Assembly (NCBI GenBank): GCA_026702615.1
Contig: JAPPBY010000017.1
Span: 62,001-126,000, forward strand
Length of the DNA: 64,000 bases
Reading direction: 5' to 3'
Source of the DNA: Chloroflexota bacterium
GTDB taxonomy: Bacteria > Chloroflexota > Dehalococcoidia > Tepidiformales > Tepidiformaceae
The translations under genes were made by a program, and so were the position numbers. The notes below the pieces were generated by a model. It worked only from the letters and a program-made list of their open reading frames with translations. It was not told where the DNA came from and ran no database searches. Shown one piece after another: positions 43,956 through 52,382 of the stretch (positions within the stretch are counted from its first letter, which is position 1; each line of letters opens with the position of its first letter).

Positions 43956-45866
43956 CTAGGTCGGCTTCGATTTCCCCTGGAACGTGGGATCGGTCTGGTC
44001 GATCCAGAGGTTCTGGCTGAGATTGGTGCCCATCTGGATGAAGAACGGTCCGGCGCGATGGACGTAAGGCCACTGGAGAACCTGGACGAGGCCTCCACAG
44101 ACCTGGACGTGGCCCGAACCGGCATCGCCGGGCATGAACCGCTGCGCATCCAGGAGGATCTGCTGGGCTTCCTCCACATCGAACGTGTCGAAAGCCTGCG
44201 TGATGTAATCCTCCATCGTGTCCGTGTGATAGCCGTAGAAGTTGAGGAAGCCGCGCGCGCTGCTCGAGTAGACCGAGGCGAAACGGGTGCGCGGATCGGG
44301 GCTGACCCACTGGTCCCAGCCACCGAGGTAGCCGACCGGATTCTGGCCGGAGACGTTGTACTCGAGGAGGGTCGCGACCGGGATGGCCTCGATGGACCAC
44401 TTATCGGTGCCGAGGTTCTCGTTCATCATCGCCGGCCACCACTCCTTGATGGACTGGTCGGCCAGGTCGACGATGACGGGGGTAAACAGCTCGTCCTCGA
44501 ACTCTTCGGCACCGCCCTGCTCCCAGAGCGCTCGCGCCTCCTTGATGTCGTCGTCCTTCGGCTGGCGGTAGCCGGGCATCTGCAGGAGCTCTTCCTGGGG
44601 AAGGGCCCACGAGGTGAACGGCCAGTTGATGCCAGGGTTGGGGCGAGCCAGCCCCTGGAAAACGATCTGCGCGCTGAGGACGCGGTCCCAGGCCATGTAC
44701 ATGGCCTGCCGAATGGCGGGAACCGCGAGCGCCTCGTTGACGGTCTGGTTGTAGGCAAACTCGAGGTTGTTGTTCGGGTTGCCATACTGGATGAGATTCG
44801 CGTCCGTGGCCTCGTGCACGGCCTCGATGACATCGTTCTGGCGGGTCGAGAACTCATCAACCTGCTTCTGTTCGAAGGCGAGGCGTTGTGGGTTCACGTC
44901 CGTGCCGAGGTCGGTGTGGTACCACTCATCAGCCATGCCCGGGATGGTCCCGTCGAGGCGGAGGAAGTAGTCATCGTTGCGGACGAAACGGCCACGGGTG
45001 AGCGGATCGAACTCTTCGGCGATCCAGGCGCCCGTGCCCACGATAAAGTCCGGCGAGAAGGTTCCGAAGTTGTCCTCGTCCTCGAGGTTGGTAGCAACCT
45101 CGGGATGCATGATGACGTTGAACTCCTCGGCGGCCATGTCGCTCAGCCACGTGACAGCCTTCCTGCCCATCGTCACCGTGAAGGTGGTGTCGTCGATGTA
45201 GTCGACGTTCTCGATGGGGCTGTAGATCTGGCCGCTGCGATAGAAGTTAGGCGCTTCCTCGCCAGTCTGGAGGGTGCCCGCGCGTTGCCGTTCGATGTTC
45301 CAGCGAACATCGTCCATGGTCAGGGCACGGCCGTTGGCGGGGGCCTTGTTGTGCCAGCGCACGTCGTCGCGAATGGTGAAGGTGTAGGTGAGCTCGTCGG
45401 GCTGCTCGGGCAGTCCTCGTGCGATCTCGCCCCCGATGGTGAAGGTTTCGGGGTTCGTGAACTTGATGAGGTTGTTGTAGCAATTGCCAGCGGTGTAGGC
45501 GATGCTGCGATACAGCTCGCGATGCAGGTCGAGGGTAGTTCCGGTAAGGGTGCCGATGGAGCTGTAGAAGCTGCCATCAACCGGGCCCATCGCCCCTGCC
45601 GCCTCGGTGGGGGCCGGCGTGGCCTCCTGGACGGCCTCGCGCTCGGCCTCCTGGGTCGCTGCCGCTTCCGTAGCGGCTTCCGTAGCGGCAGCCTCCGTCG
45701 GCGCAGCAGTAGCCGCCGCCTCGGTAGGCGCCGGGGTCGCGACATCGTCGTCGTCGTCGCCACAGCCGACAGCCACGAGCGCGCCAGCGCCAACGGCACC
45801 TGCAGCAGACGCCTTGAGTACTGCCCTCCGACTAAAGCGCCGTCGGGTCCAGTAGTTCTCCCGCAT
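43956..45866 (-). CDS. ABC transporter substrate-binding lipoprotein, Tat-exported (cassette 2)
   Basis: The 636-aa family 5 binding protein has the Tat signal RRRFSRRAVLKA and lipobox VAVGCGDD, then an Ala/Thr/Glu-rich linker of about 50 residues. The core matches the cassette 1 protein in RGLPEQPDELTYTFTIRDDV, NNNLEFAYNQTVNEAL and near the C-terminus LWIDQTDPTFQGK. An alternative start three codons upstream exists. The ligand is unknown, and length and linker composition differ most between the two. Confidence 0.93.
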   Translation of the reverse strand: MRENYWTRRRFSRRAVLKASAAGAVGAGALVAVGCGDDDDDVATPAPTEAAATAAPTEAAATEAATEAAATQEAEREAVQEATPAPTEAAGAMGPVDGSFYSSIGTLTGTTLDLHRELYRSIAYTAGNCYNNLIKFTNPETFTIGGEIARGLPEQPDELTYTFTIRDDVRWHNKAPANGRALTMDDVRWNIERQRAGTLQTGEEAPNFYRSGQIYSPIENVDYIDDTTFTVTMGRKAVTWLSDMAAEEFNVIMHPEVATNLEDEDNFGTFSPDFIVGTGAWIAEEFDPLTRGRFVRNDDYFLRLDGTIPGMADEWYHTDLGTDVNPQRLAFEQKQVDEFSTRQNDVIEAVHEATDANLIQYGNPNNNLEFAYNQTVNEALAVPAIRQAMYMAWDRVLSAQIVFQGLARPNPGINWPFTSWALPQEELLQMPGYRQPKDDDIKEARALWEQGGAEEFEDELFTPVIVDLADQSIKEWWPAMMNENLGTDKWSIEAIPVATLLEYNVSGQNPVGYLGGWDQWVSPDPRTRFASVYSSSARGFLNFYGYHTDTMEDYITQAFDTFDVEEAQQILLDAQRFMPGDAGSGHVQVCGGLVQVLQWPYVHRAGPFFIQMGTNLSQNLWIDQTDPTFQGKSKPT

Positions 45867-45909
45867 AGCAATCACCCTCCGTCATTCCTACCATCCTCGT
45901 AATCCGATG

Positions 45910-45939
45910 AGGATACGGAATGGGCGATCCGCGAGTCAA
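45910..45939 (-). promoter_or_regulatory. Promoter of ABC cassette 2
   Basis: TTGACT, 18 nt, TATCCT on the minus strand. The block shares 27 of 29 bases with the cassette 1 promoter. Confidence 0.7.
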
Positions 45940-46068
45940 TGACATACCGAGCCACTATGTATTTCAGGAAGTCATGAGCGGGCCAGTCGCCTCCTCCTCC
46001 CTTACCTGGCCAAGTGGCGAGCGACGGGCCAGCGCCCTAGGCTGGAGGGAGACCGCAGGAGGAAGCCC

Positions 46069-46509
46069 ATGCGCGAGCAGCCCAGCGAGAAGTCCACGAA
46101 GAAGATGTGGAACTACGCAGAGAAATTCGCGAACAAGTCGGGCACGCATCTGCACCCCGATCGCTCGATCACGGAGGCCGTGGTGCTGGGGCTGGCGGAC
46201 AACGTCGACCAGTACGGGAGGCCCATCTGTCCCTGCAACTTCTACCCCGAGAAGGACGAGGACGGGAACTGGCCAGAGGGGCTCTACCTGCCGCGGGAGG
46301 AGGAGGCGAAGCGTCGCGACTGGATCTGCGCCTGCGACGAGATGCAGAAGTTCAAGTACTGCCACTGCCTGCTGTTCGTAAACGAAGAGGGGCTTCCGAT
46401 CACGGAGCACCTGCCGGAGGACCATGAAGGCCGGGAGATCTACGGCCTCGTTGAGGATCCGACGCCCGACAAGGGGCGAGCCCTGGGCCGGGTACTCGAG
46501 GACCGCTAG
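46069..46509 (+). CDS. Ferredoxin:thioredoxin reductase catalytic chain-like protein
   Basis: FTR catalytic chains reduce thioredoxin with electrons from ferredoxin using a [4Fe-4S] cluster beside a disulfide. The 146-aa protein has the three CxC pairs, CPC, CAC and CHC, with the usual 8-residue gap before CHCLLF. The gap between the first two pairs is 30 residues instead of the standard 16. No variable (beta) chain is visible nearby. An AGGAGG site precedes the ATG. Its stop overlaps that of vapC (CTAG). Confidence 0.92.
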   Translation: MREQPSEKSTKKMWNYAEKFANKSGTHLHPDRSITEAVVLGLADNVDQYGRPICPCNFYPEKDEDGNWPEGLYLPREEEAKRRDWICACDEMQKFKYCHCLLFVNEEGLPITEHLPEDHEGREIYGLVEDPTPDKGRALGRVLEDR

Positions 46510-46955
46510 CCGCGCCGCTCATCTGTCACGGGGTCGTACACGCGTATCCCGTCAAAGCGGATGAAGTCCGTATCGTGCGTCCAGATGGTCTCGACGCCGT
46601 GCTGGCGCATGAGCGACACGAGATGGGCGTCGTGGATGAGCTTGCCGTGAGCATCGTGGCGGAGGGCCAGGTCGCGGAGCGTTGACCATCCATCGGCGCC
46701 GTCGCTCTCGAACCGCACATGGTCGAGCGCGAGCACCTGATCAATGCTGCCGAGAGCTTGCGCGACGGAGACCGGCCGCGACAGCAGAGTGCGGTGGGTG
46801 ACGTTGCGGAGGTAGGCAAGCACGGCTGGCGCGAACAGTACGACCCGCTCTGAGCCGTTCCACGCGCCGGCGAGAGCCGACCGGGCGGCTTCGTGCTCGG
46901 GCGCATCGGCGTTCGCCTCGTAGATCAGGATGTTCGCGTCGATGGTGAAGGTCAC
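46506..46955 (-). CDS. vapC: VapC-type PIN-domain toxin
   Basis: PIN toxins cleave RNA until bound by their antitoxin. The 149-aa protein has the first Asp in TIDANILIYEANAD, an acidic residue in the ALRHDAHGKLIHDAHLVSLM region, and Asp in TIWTHDTDFIRFDGI. It starts 4 nt inside the vapB end (ATGA overlap). No other mobile marker is seen. Confidence 0.9.
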   Translation of the reverse strand: MTFTIDANILIYEANADAPEHEAARSALAGAWNGSERVVLFAPAVLAYLRNVTHRTLLSRPVSVAQALGSIDQVLALDHVRFESDGADGWSTLRDLALRHDAHGKLIHDAHLVSLMRQHGVETIWTHDTDFIRFDGIRVYDPVTDERRG

Positions 46956-47263
46956 GCGGACCGCGGCTCTTGACGGTGCTGGGACTCGCGGTGGCCGGAG
47001 CCGAGGTCATGGTCAAGATCCTCCTGGAAGAGGAACTCCTTGACGGCTGCCCAGTCGCTCAGATCGACTCCTGCGGGGCCGATCGTGCCCAGGTGCCAGG
47101 CGGGCCGCTCGAATGGCTCCGCATCCGGTGGCTTCGCTGCTTCCTTCTTCAGCCCCGTTGCGAGCAGGTAGCTGGCAGCCTCGCTGAGGCTGATCCCCTT
47201 CTCAGCGGCGTACTCGCACAGCTCCCGGTGGATGTGAAGGTCAATGTTGAGCGTGGTGCGCAT
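46952..47263 (-). CDS. vapB: VapB-type ribbon-helix-helix antitoxin
   Basis: The 103-aa protein begins MRTTLNIDLHIHRELCEYAAEKGISLSEAASYLLA, a ribbon-helix-helix DNA-binding domain with its beta strand first, followed by a tail that binds the toxin. It probably represses its own promoter. The ATG lies 9 nt after a TAGCAT box within an imperfect palindrome, so translation is probably leaderless. Confidence 0.87.
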   Translation of the reverse strand: MRTTLNIDLHIHRELCEYAAEKGISLSEAASYLLATGLKKEAAKPPDAEPFERPAWHLGTIGPAGVDLSDWAAVKEFLFQEDLDHDLGSGHRESQHRQEPRSA

Positions 47264-47292
47264 GATGCGTTGATGCTAGCACAACACGCATC
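47264..47292 (-). promoter_or_regulatory. vapBC promoter and likely operator
   Basis: GATGCGT and ACGCATC are 7-bp perfect arms separated by 15 nt. Nearly centred between them is the palindrome TGCTAGCA, which contains the TAGCAT -10 box. Binding of VapB here would cover the promoter. Confidence 0.65.
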
Positions 47293-47320
47293 AGCGCATC
47301 ACTAGTGCGAAGCCGGTACG

Positions 47321-48580
47321 TCAGGCGGCGCCGGCGGCGGCTACGGCCTTCTCGGCGGCCTCCCCGAGGCTCTCGGCGCGGATGACGTCGAGGCCGGCCT
47401 CAGCCAGCAGGGCTTCGCCCTCGGCGAGGTTCGTGCCGACGAGCCGCATCACGACGGGAACGTCGAGGCCAAGCTCTTTCTCAGCGTCGATGACGCCCTG
47501 GGCGATGATGTCGACGCGCGCCATGCCGCCGAAGATGTTCACGAGGATTGCCTTCACGGAAGGGTCTTCGCTGATCACGCGGATGGCGTTCACGACGCGG
47601 GCGGGGTCGTTCACGGTGCCGATATCGAGGAAGTTGGCGGGTTCGCCGCCGGCGAACTTGATCGTGTCCATGGTGGCCATGGCAAGGCCGGCTCCGTTGA
47701 CGATGCAGCCGATGTTGCCGTCGAGCTTGATGAAGTTCGCGACACCGAGCTCGTCGGCGAGAACCTCAAGGCGGTCCTCCTCGTCCTTGTCGCGCAGTTC
47801 GGACAGGTCCTGGTGGCGGTAGAGGGCGTTGTCGTCGATGGTGAACTTGGCATCGAGGGCGAGGACGCGGCCCTCCTCGGTAACGACGAGGGGGTTGATC
47901 TCGGCGAGGCTGGCGTCGCTCTCGACGGCGGCCTGATAGAGGCTGCCGACGAGCTTGTTGAGCGCGGCCGCCTGGTCGCCTACGAGCCCGAGGCGCGCCG
48001 CGAGGGTGCGGCCGACGTAGGGCTCGTAGCCGGAGGCGGCGTTGACGGGGATGCGAACGATGGCGTCGGGGTCGTTGGCGGCAACGACTTCGATCTCCTG
48101 GCCGCCCTCGGTGGAGGCCATGATGAGGGGGGCAGCCTGGGCGCCGTCGATGATGATGGCGAGGTAGAGCTCGCGGGCGACGGCCGACTGCTCCTCGACG
48201 AGCACATTCTTGACGAGCTTGCCTTCGGGGCCGGTCTGGATGGAGACGAGGTGCTTGCCGAGAATGTTGGCGGCTTCCTGCTCGGCCTCCGCAGCGGTGC
48301 TCGCGAGGCGCACGCCTCCAACGCGGTCGCCACTGACCTGACCCTCGTTGTCGCCGGGGCTGGTCGTGAGGCGCTCATACATGGCCGCGGTCTCGTTCTC
48401 GGAGACGAGGCGTCCCTTGCCGCGCCCACCGGCGTGGATCTGGGCCTTGACGACGACCTTGCCGCCGAGCTCTTCGGCGATGGCACGGGCTTCCGCGGGG
48501 GTGGCTGCAACACGGCCGCCGGGGACCTCGACGCCGTACTTCGCGAAGAGCGCCTTCGCCTGGTACTCGTGAACCTTCAT
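47321..48580 (-). CDS. sucC: Succinyl-CoA synthetase beta-type (ADP-forming) subunit, atypical
   Basis: SucC-type subunits bind nucleotide and partner with an alpha subunit to interconvert succinyl-CoA and succinate. The 419-aa protein has MKVHEYQAKALFAKYGV, KAQIHAGGRGKG, GNIGCIVNGAGLAMATMD, and the C-terminal flavodoxin-like part. Three things differ: about 30 extra residues around SPGDNEGQVSGDRVGG, the sequence DIGTVNDPARV where most have DVGGGA, and no adjacent sucD. A malate- or other acid-CoA ligase subunit is an alternative. A GGAGGAACG ribosome site precedes the ATG. Confidence 0.87.
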   Translation of the reverse strand: MKVHEYQAKALFAKYGVEVPGGRVAATPAEARAIAEELGGKVVVKAQIHAGGRGKGRLVSENETAAMYERLTTSPGDNEGQVSGDRVGGVRLASTAAEAEQEAANILGKHLVSIQTGPEGKLVKNVLVEEQSAVARELYLAIIIDGAQAAPLIMASTEGGQEIEVVAANDPDAIVRIPVNAASGYEPYVGRTLAARLGLVGDQAAALNKLVGSLYQAAVESDASLAEINPLVVTEEGRVLALDAKFTIDDNALYRHQDLSELRDKDEEDRLEVLADELGVANFIKLDGNIGCIVNGAGLAMATMDTIKFAGGEPANFLDIGTVNDPARVVNAIRVISEDPSVKAILVNIFGGMARVDIIAQGVIDAEKELGLDVPVVMRLVGTNLAEGEALLAEAGLDVIRAESLGEAAEKAVAAAGAA

Positions 48581-48687
48581 CGTTCCTCCGGGGCGGCCGC
48601 GAGCGCCGTTCAGGGGCGGGCCGCATCCCCGCGCGCCAGCCTACCGGCGCCCGCTCACACGGGAAACTCCGGAGCGGGCGGAGACGT

Positions 48688-50334
48688 TCAGGCGATGTGG
48701 TCGGGCTCTTCGGCGGCGCTCTTGCCTGCGATGTAGCCGAATGTCATGCCCGGCCCGAGGGTGCCGCCGGCGCCGCCGTAGACCATGGCGGTGGCCCCCG
48801 CCATCGCGTTCCCGACGGCGTAGAGGCCGGGGATGACGCCCCCGGTAGCGCGCAGCACCTGCGCCTTCGTGTTCGTCTTTGGGCCGCCCTTGGTGCCGAG
48901 CGCACCAGACTCGATCTGGGCGGCGTAGTAGGGGGGCGTATCGATGGGGCCAAGCGTCGTGAAGGGCGCCTTCTCCCAGCGATCGCCGTTGTAGCTGTCG
49001 TAGGCGCTGACGCCACGTTCGAACTCAGGGTCGTGGCCGTTGGCAACCCCTTCGTTGAAGCGCGCGACCGTCTCCTCGAGGCCGTCGGCGTCAACCTCGA
49101 TCTGCGCGGCAAGCTCGGCGAGCGTATCGGCGCGGCGGATCCAGTCGGGGGCATCGGGGCCGACCTGGTGGCGGGCGATGGGGGGCTGGTACTGGCTGTC
49201 CACGATCAGCCAGGCGGGGAGGTTGATGAACTCGAAGGAATTGGGGTCGAAGGTGTGGAAGGCGTGGCCGACGGCGTTGTAGTTGGCCGCCTCGTTCATG
49301 AAGCGCCTGCCCTTGCGGTTGACGATGATCGAGCGGGGCCAGGTGCGCTCGGCGAGGATGAGGCGGGCGAAGGTGCGTCCGCGCATCTCGTCGCCGGGGA
49401 CGTGGATGCCGGGGATCCACCAGGCCTCGCTCATGTTCCCGAGGGCGGCGCCAGCGCCCATCGCCATCAGGAGGCCGTCGCCCTCGTTCTCGGGGGTCGA
49501 AGTGGGGGCGGTCATGGGGCCGCGCAGGAACGCCCTGACGAGCTCTTCGTTCCACTCGAAGCCGCCGGTCGCGATGACAACGGCCTTGCGCGCCTTGACG
49601 AAGTAGGCGGCGCCGTCCCGCTCGGCGCGCACGCCGACGACGGCGTCGTTCTCGTCGAGGATGAGCTCGCGGGCGCGGGTAGCGGTGTGGACGGGGATCT
49701 CGCGGTCGAGGCAGCCCTTGATGAGGGAGCCGGCGAGCGCCTGCCCGGTGGAGCGCATGTCGCGGGAGCGGCGCTCCTCCATCACGTCCGGCGGGACGTC
49801 GTCGATCCGCTTCGTATCGATCTCCAGCATGGTGGCGGGGAAGAAGACGGCGTCCGGCTGGTGGTTGATACGGTCAGCCCAGGGGCCGAGCTCCTCGAAA
49901 GGGAAGAGATCGTTGTCGAGGGAGCGGCCGCCCTCGGGCTTTCCGCCGGGATTCTCCGGGTGGTAGTCGGGGTAGCCCTCGAAGACGTGCAGGGAGACGG
50001 GGGTGTTCTCCTCCATGTAGCGCAGCATCTCGGGGCCGGTGTCGATCAGGGTCTCGACGAGCTCGCCATCCATCATGCCGAGGGAGAGGGAGTTCAGGTA
50101 GGCAAGGGCGTCCTCGCGGGAGTCCTCGATGCCGGCCTCGGCCATGTGGTGGTTGTTGGGGAGCCAGAGGACCCCGCCGGAAATGGCGGTCGTGCCACCA
50201 ACGGACTCGGCGCGCTCGAGCAGGGCCACCTCCACCCCGCTGTCGGCGGCGAGGATGGCGGCGGTCGTCGCACTCGCGCCGGAGCCGAGCACGGCCACAT
50301 CGACTTCAAGATCCCAGCGTTCGGGAAGCGCCAT
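48688..50334 (-). CDS. FAD-dependent 3-ketosteroid dehydrogenase-like protein
   Basis: The 548-aa flavoprotein belongs to the FAD-binding-2/KstD group that dehydrogenates steroids or related cyclic ketones. The FAD motif is VLGSGASATTAAILAADSG near residue 15, with GGTTAISGGVLWLPNN and the C-terminal GLYAVGNAMAGATAMVYGGAGGTLGPGMTF. The ATG at 50334 lies 16 codons inside the track's ORF. It follows the OYE-type gene by 23 nt. A ring-containing substrate is plausible but not shown. Confidence 0.9.
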   Translation of the reverse strand: MALPERWDLEVDVAVLGSGASATTAAILAADSGVEVALLERAESVGGTTAISGGVLWLPNNHHMAEAGIEDSREDALAYLNSLSLGMMDGELVETLIDTGPEMLRYMEENTPVSLHVFEGYPDYHPENPGGKPEGGRSLDNDLFPFEELGPWADRINHQPDAVFFPATMLEIDTKRIDDVPPDVMEERRSRDMRSTGQALAGSLIKGCLDREIPVHTATRARELILDENDAVVGVRAERDGAAYFVKARKAVVIATGGFEWNEELVRAFLRGPMTAPTSTPENEGDGLLMAMGAGAALGNMSEAWWIPGIHVPGDEMRGRTFARLILAERTWPRSIIVNRKGRRFMNEAANYNAVGHAFHTFDPNSFEFINLPAWLIVDSQYQPPIARHQVGPDAPDWIRRADTLAELAAQIEVDADGLEETVARFNEGVANGHDPEFERGVSAYDSYNGDRWEKAPFTTLGPIDTPPYYAAQIESGALGTKGGPKTNTKAQVLRATGGVIPGLYAVGNAMAGATAMVYGGAGGTLGPGMTFGYIAGKSAAEEPDHIA

Positions 50335-50357
50335 CGTTTCTCTCCTCTGGCCCGCGC

Positions 50358-52319
50358 CTAGAGCTGGCGCGCAAGTGACCACGCCTGTCGCGTGGCGAAG
50401 GTGATGCGCCGGGGCGCATATGCGTCCCCGAGAATGTGCAGGTCCGCGACCTTGCCCTCCAACTCGCGGTAGAGGGCGTTCTCGGACGCGCCGCCGCAGG
50501 CTAGCACGACCGTATCGAAGCCCTCCACGACGGTTGGGGCGTTCGTGTAGATGTTCTTCGTGTGGAGCGCTCCCGGCTCAATGCCCACGAGCCGGTGCAT
50601 CTGCTCGAACTGGACGCCCTGCACAACCAGCCGCGTCATGATGCCGCCGATGGTGTACTTCCCCACGAGTGGGGCGACCTGGAGCGTCTGGTACAGGACG
50701 CGCACCTCCTTGCCCTGCCCGGCAAGGTGATCGGCGACGGAGAGGGGCGGCATGTGGTCGTCCTGGGCGACCACGACGACCCGCTGGCCGACCTCGGCGC
50801 TGCCGAGGAGCACATCGCGGATGTCGACGACATTGGGGAGGTCGACGCCGGGGACATCGGGGCGGCGGGAGGTCGCGCCGGTCGCGAGCACAACCGCATC
50901 GGCGCCGAATTCGAGCACGGACTCGGCGGAAGCGGCGCGTCCGACGCTGACACCGACGCCGAGGCCGGCGAGACGGCGCTCCTCGAAGGCCACGAACTGG
51001 GTGAAGGGACGGTGCATGGGCGCGTTGGCGGCGATCGCCATCTGTCCGCCGAGAACGGGCTCTCGCTCCCAGAGGGTGACGTTGTGACCGCGCTCGGCGG
51101 CGATAGCGGCAGTCTCGAGACCGGCGGGGCCGCCTCCGACGACGAGGATGCGGCGGGGCTCTTCGGCAGGCGGGTGCGGCTCCTCGAGCTCGTGGTTGGC
51201 GCTCGGGTTGACGGCGCAGCCGAAGGGAAGGCCATCGACGAGGCCGCGGTGGATGCAGTCGTTGATGCCGATGCAGGGACGTACGTCGCCGAGCCGGCCT
51301 TCGCGAGCTTTGTTGGGTAGCTGTGGATCGGCGATGGTCGCGCGGTTCAGCCCGACCACATCGGCGTAGCCGTCGGCGAGCACCTGCGCGGCCACCTCGG
51401 CATCGGTGACGCGCCCGGCGTAGACGACGGGCAGGTCCGTTTCGTCCTTCAACGCGCCTGACATGGGCGCCCACTCGGCCGGCTCGTAGTGGAGGGGCTG
51501 GATGTAGCTGGGACCGGCCCAGTTTCCGCCGACATCGAAGCTGAAGTAGTCGACATCGCCGCTGGCCGTGAGGAGGCGGACGATTTCCCGCGCCTCTTCG
51601 AGGTCGTACCCGCCCTCGATCATCTCGTCCATGCAGAGGCGGACGCCCAGCGTGAGCCCGTTCCCCACGGCCACGCGGATGGCGCGGTTGATCTCGAGGA
51701 GCATTCGCAGGCGGTTCTCGACGGAGCCGCCGTAGTCGTCCTCGCGCTGGTTCGTCAGGGGGGAGAGGAACCACTGCACAACGTCGTCGTGGTTGGCGTG
51801 GATCTCGAGTCCGTCGAGACGCGCTTCGAGGGCGCGGCTGGCCGAGTAGCCGTACTCCTCGATGAGCTGCTCAATCTCGTGCGGCTCCATCTCGTGCGGC
51901 AGGACATTGGTGGCCCAGCTGCTCTGGCGGCGACCGGTGGGGCCGTGGGGCATTCCGCCCATCAGGATCATCTGGAGAGTGCCAAAGGCGCCCTCCTCGT
52001 GGAGCTCGTCGGCGTAGCGTCCGTAACGTTCGAGGAAGAGCGGGTTGCGGAAGTTGCTGTCGGTGGTGGCGCCGACTCCGGTCGGTTCGAAACCGGGGAT
52101 GAGCGGGTTGAGGACGAAGCAGTTGCTGCCACCGACCCAGGCCGCCCCGCCCCGTGCTCGCCCGACGTAGTAGGCGCGGAAGCTCTCGGCCTGCCGCTCG
52201 CTGCCGAGGATATTGCCCACGCCCGCACCATGGGTCGGCACCATGATGCGGTTCTTCAGGGCCATGGTGCCGACCTGCAGCGGGTCCCAGAGCACGTCGA
52301 GGCTGGCGGCCTGCGTCAT
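50358..52319 (-). CDS. Old yellow enzyme/2,4-dienoyl-CoA reductase-type flavoprotein
   Basis: The 653-aa protein has an N-terminal FMN barrel (about 1-370, ending in a NPSANHE segment) and a C-terminal FAD/NAD(P) pair of domains with ILVVGGGPAGLETAAIAAERG. In canonical 2,4-dienoyl-CoA reductase an iron-sulfur cluster uses CxxC, a third Cys and a fourth. Here the stretch is CIGINDC then GCAVNP, so the second Cys is Ile and the cluster may be incomplete or use another ligand. Its partner downstream is the KstD-like gene. Confidence 0.9.
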   Translation of the reverse strand: MTQAASLDVLWDPLQVGTMALKNRIMVPTHGAGVGNILGSERQAESFRAYYVGRARGGAAWVGGSNCFVLNPLIPGFEPTGVGATTDSNFRNPLFLERYGRYADELHEEGAFGTLQMILMGGMPHGPTGRRQSSWATNVLPHEMEPHEIEQLIEEYGYSASRALEARLDGLEIHANHDDVVQWFLSPLTNQREDDYGGSVENRLRMLLEINRAIRVAVGNGLTLGVRLCMDEMIEGGYDLEEAREIVRLLTASGDVDYFSFDVGGNWAGPSYIQPLHYEPAEWAPMSGALKDETDLPVVYAGRVTDAEVAAQVLADGYADVVGLNRATIADPQLPNKAREGRLGDVRPCIGINDCIHRGLVDGLPFGCAVNPSANHELEEPHPPAEEPRRILVVGGGPAGLETAAIAAERGHNVTLWEREPVLGGQMAIAANAPMHRPFTQFVAFEERRLAGLGVGVSVGRAASAESVLEFGADAVVLATGATSRRPDVPGVDLPNVVDIRDVLLGSAEVGQRVVVVAQDDHMPPLSVADHLAGQGKEVRVLYQTLQVAPLVGKYTIGGIMTRLVVQGVQFEQMHRLVGIEPGALHTKNIYTNAPTVVEGFDTVVLACGGASENALYRELEGKVADLHILGDAYAPRRITFATRQAWSLARQL

Positions 52320-52382
52320 CGCGGCACCCTCGCAGTCGAGATGGCGGCATCCTACGCCGCTCGCGAGAGCAGGGACCGATCG

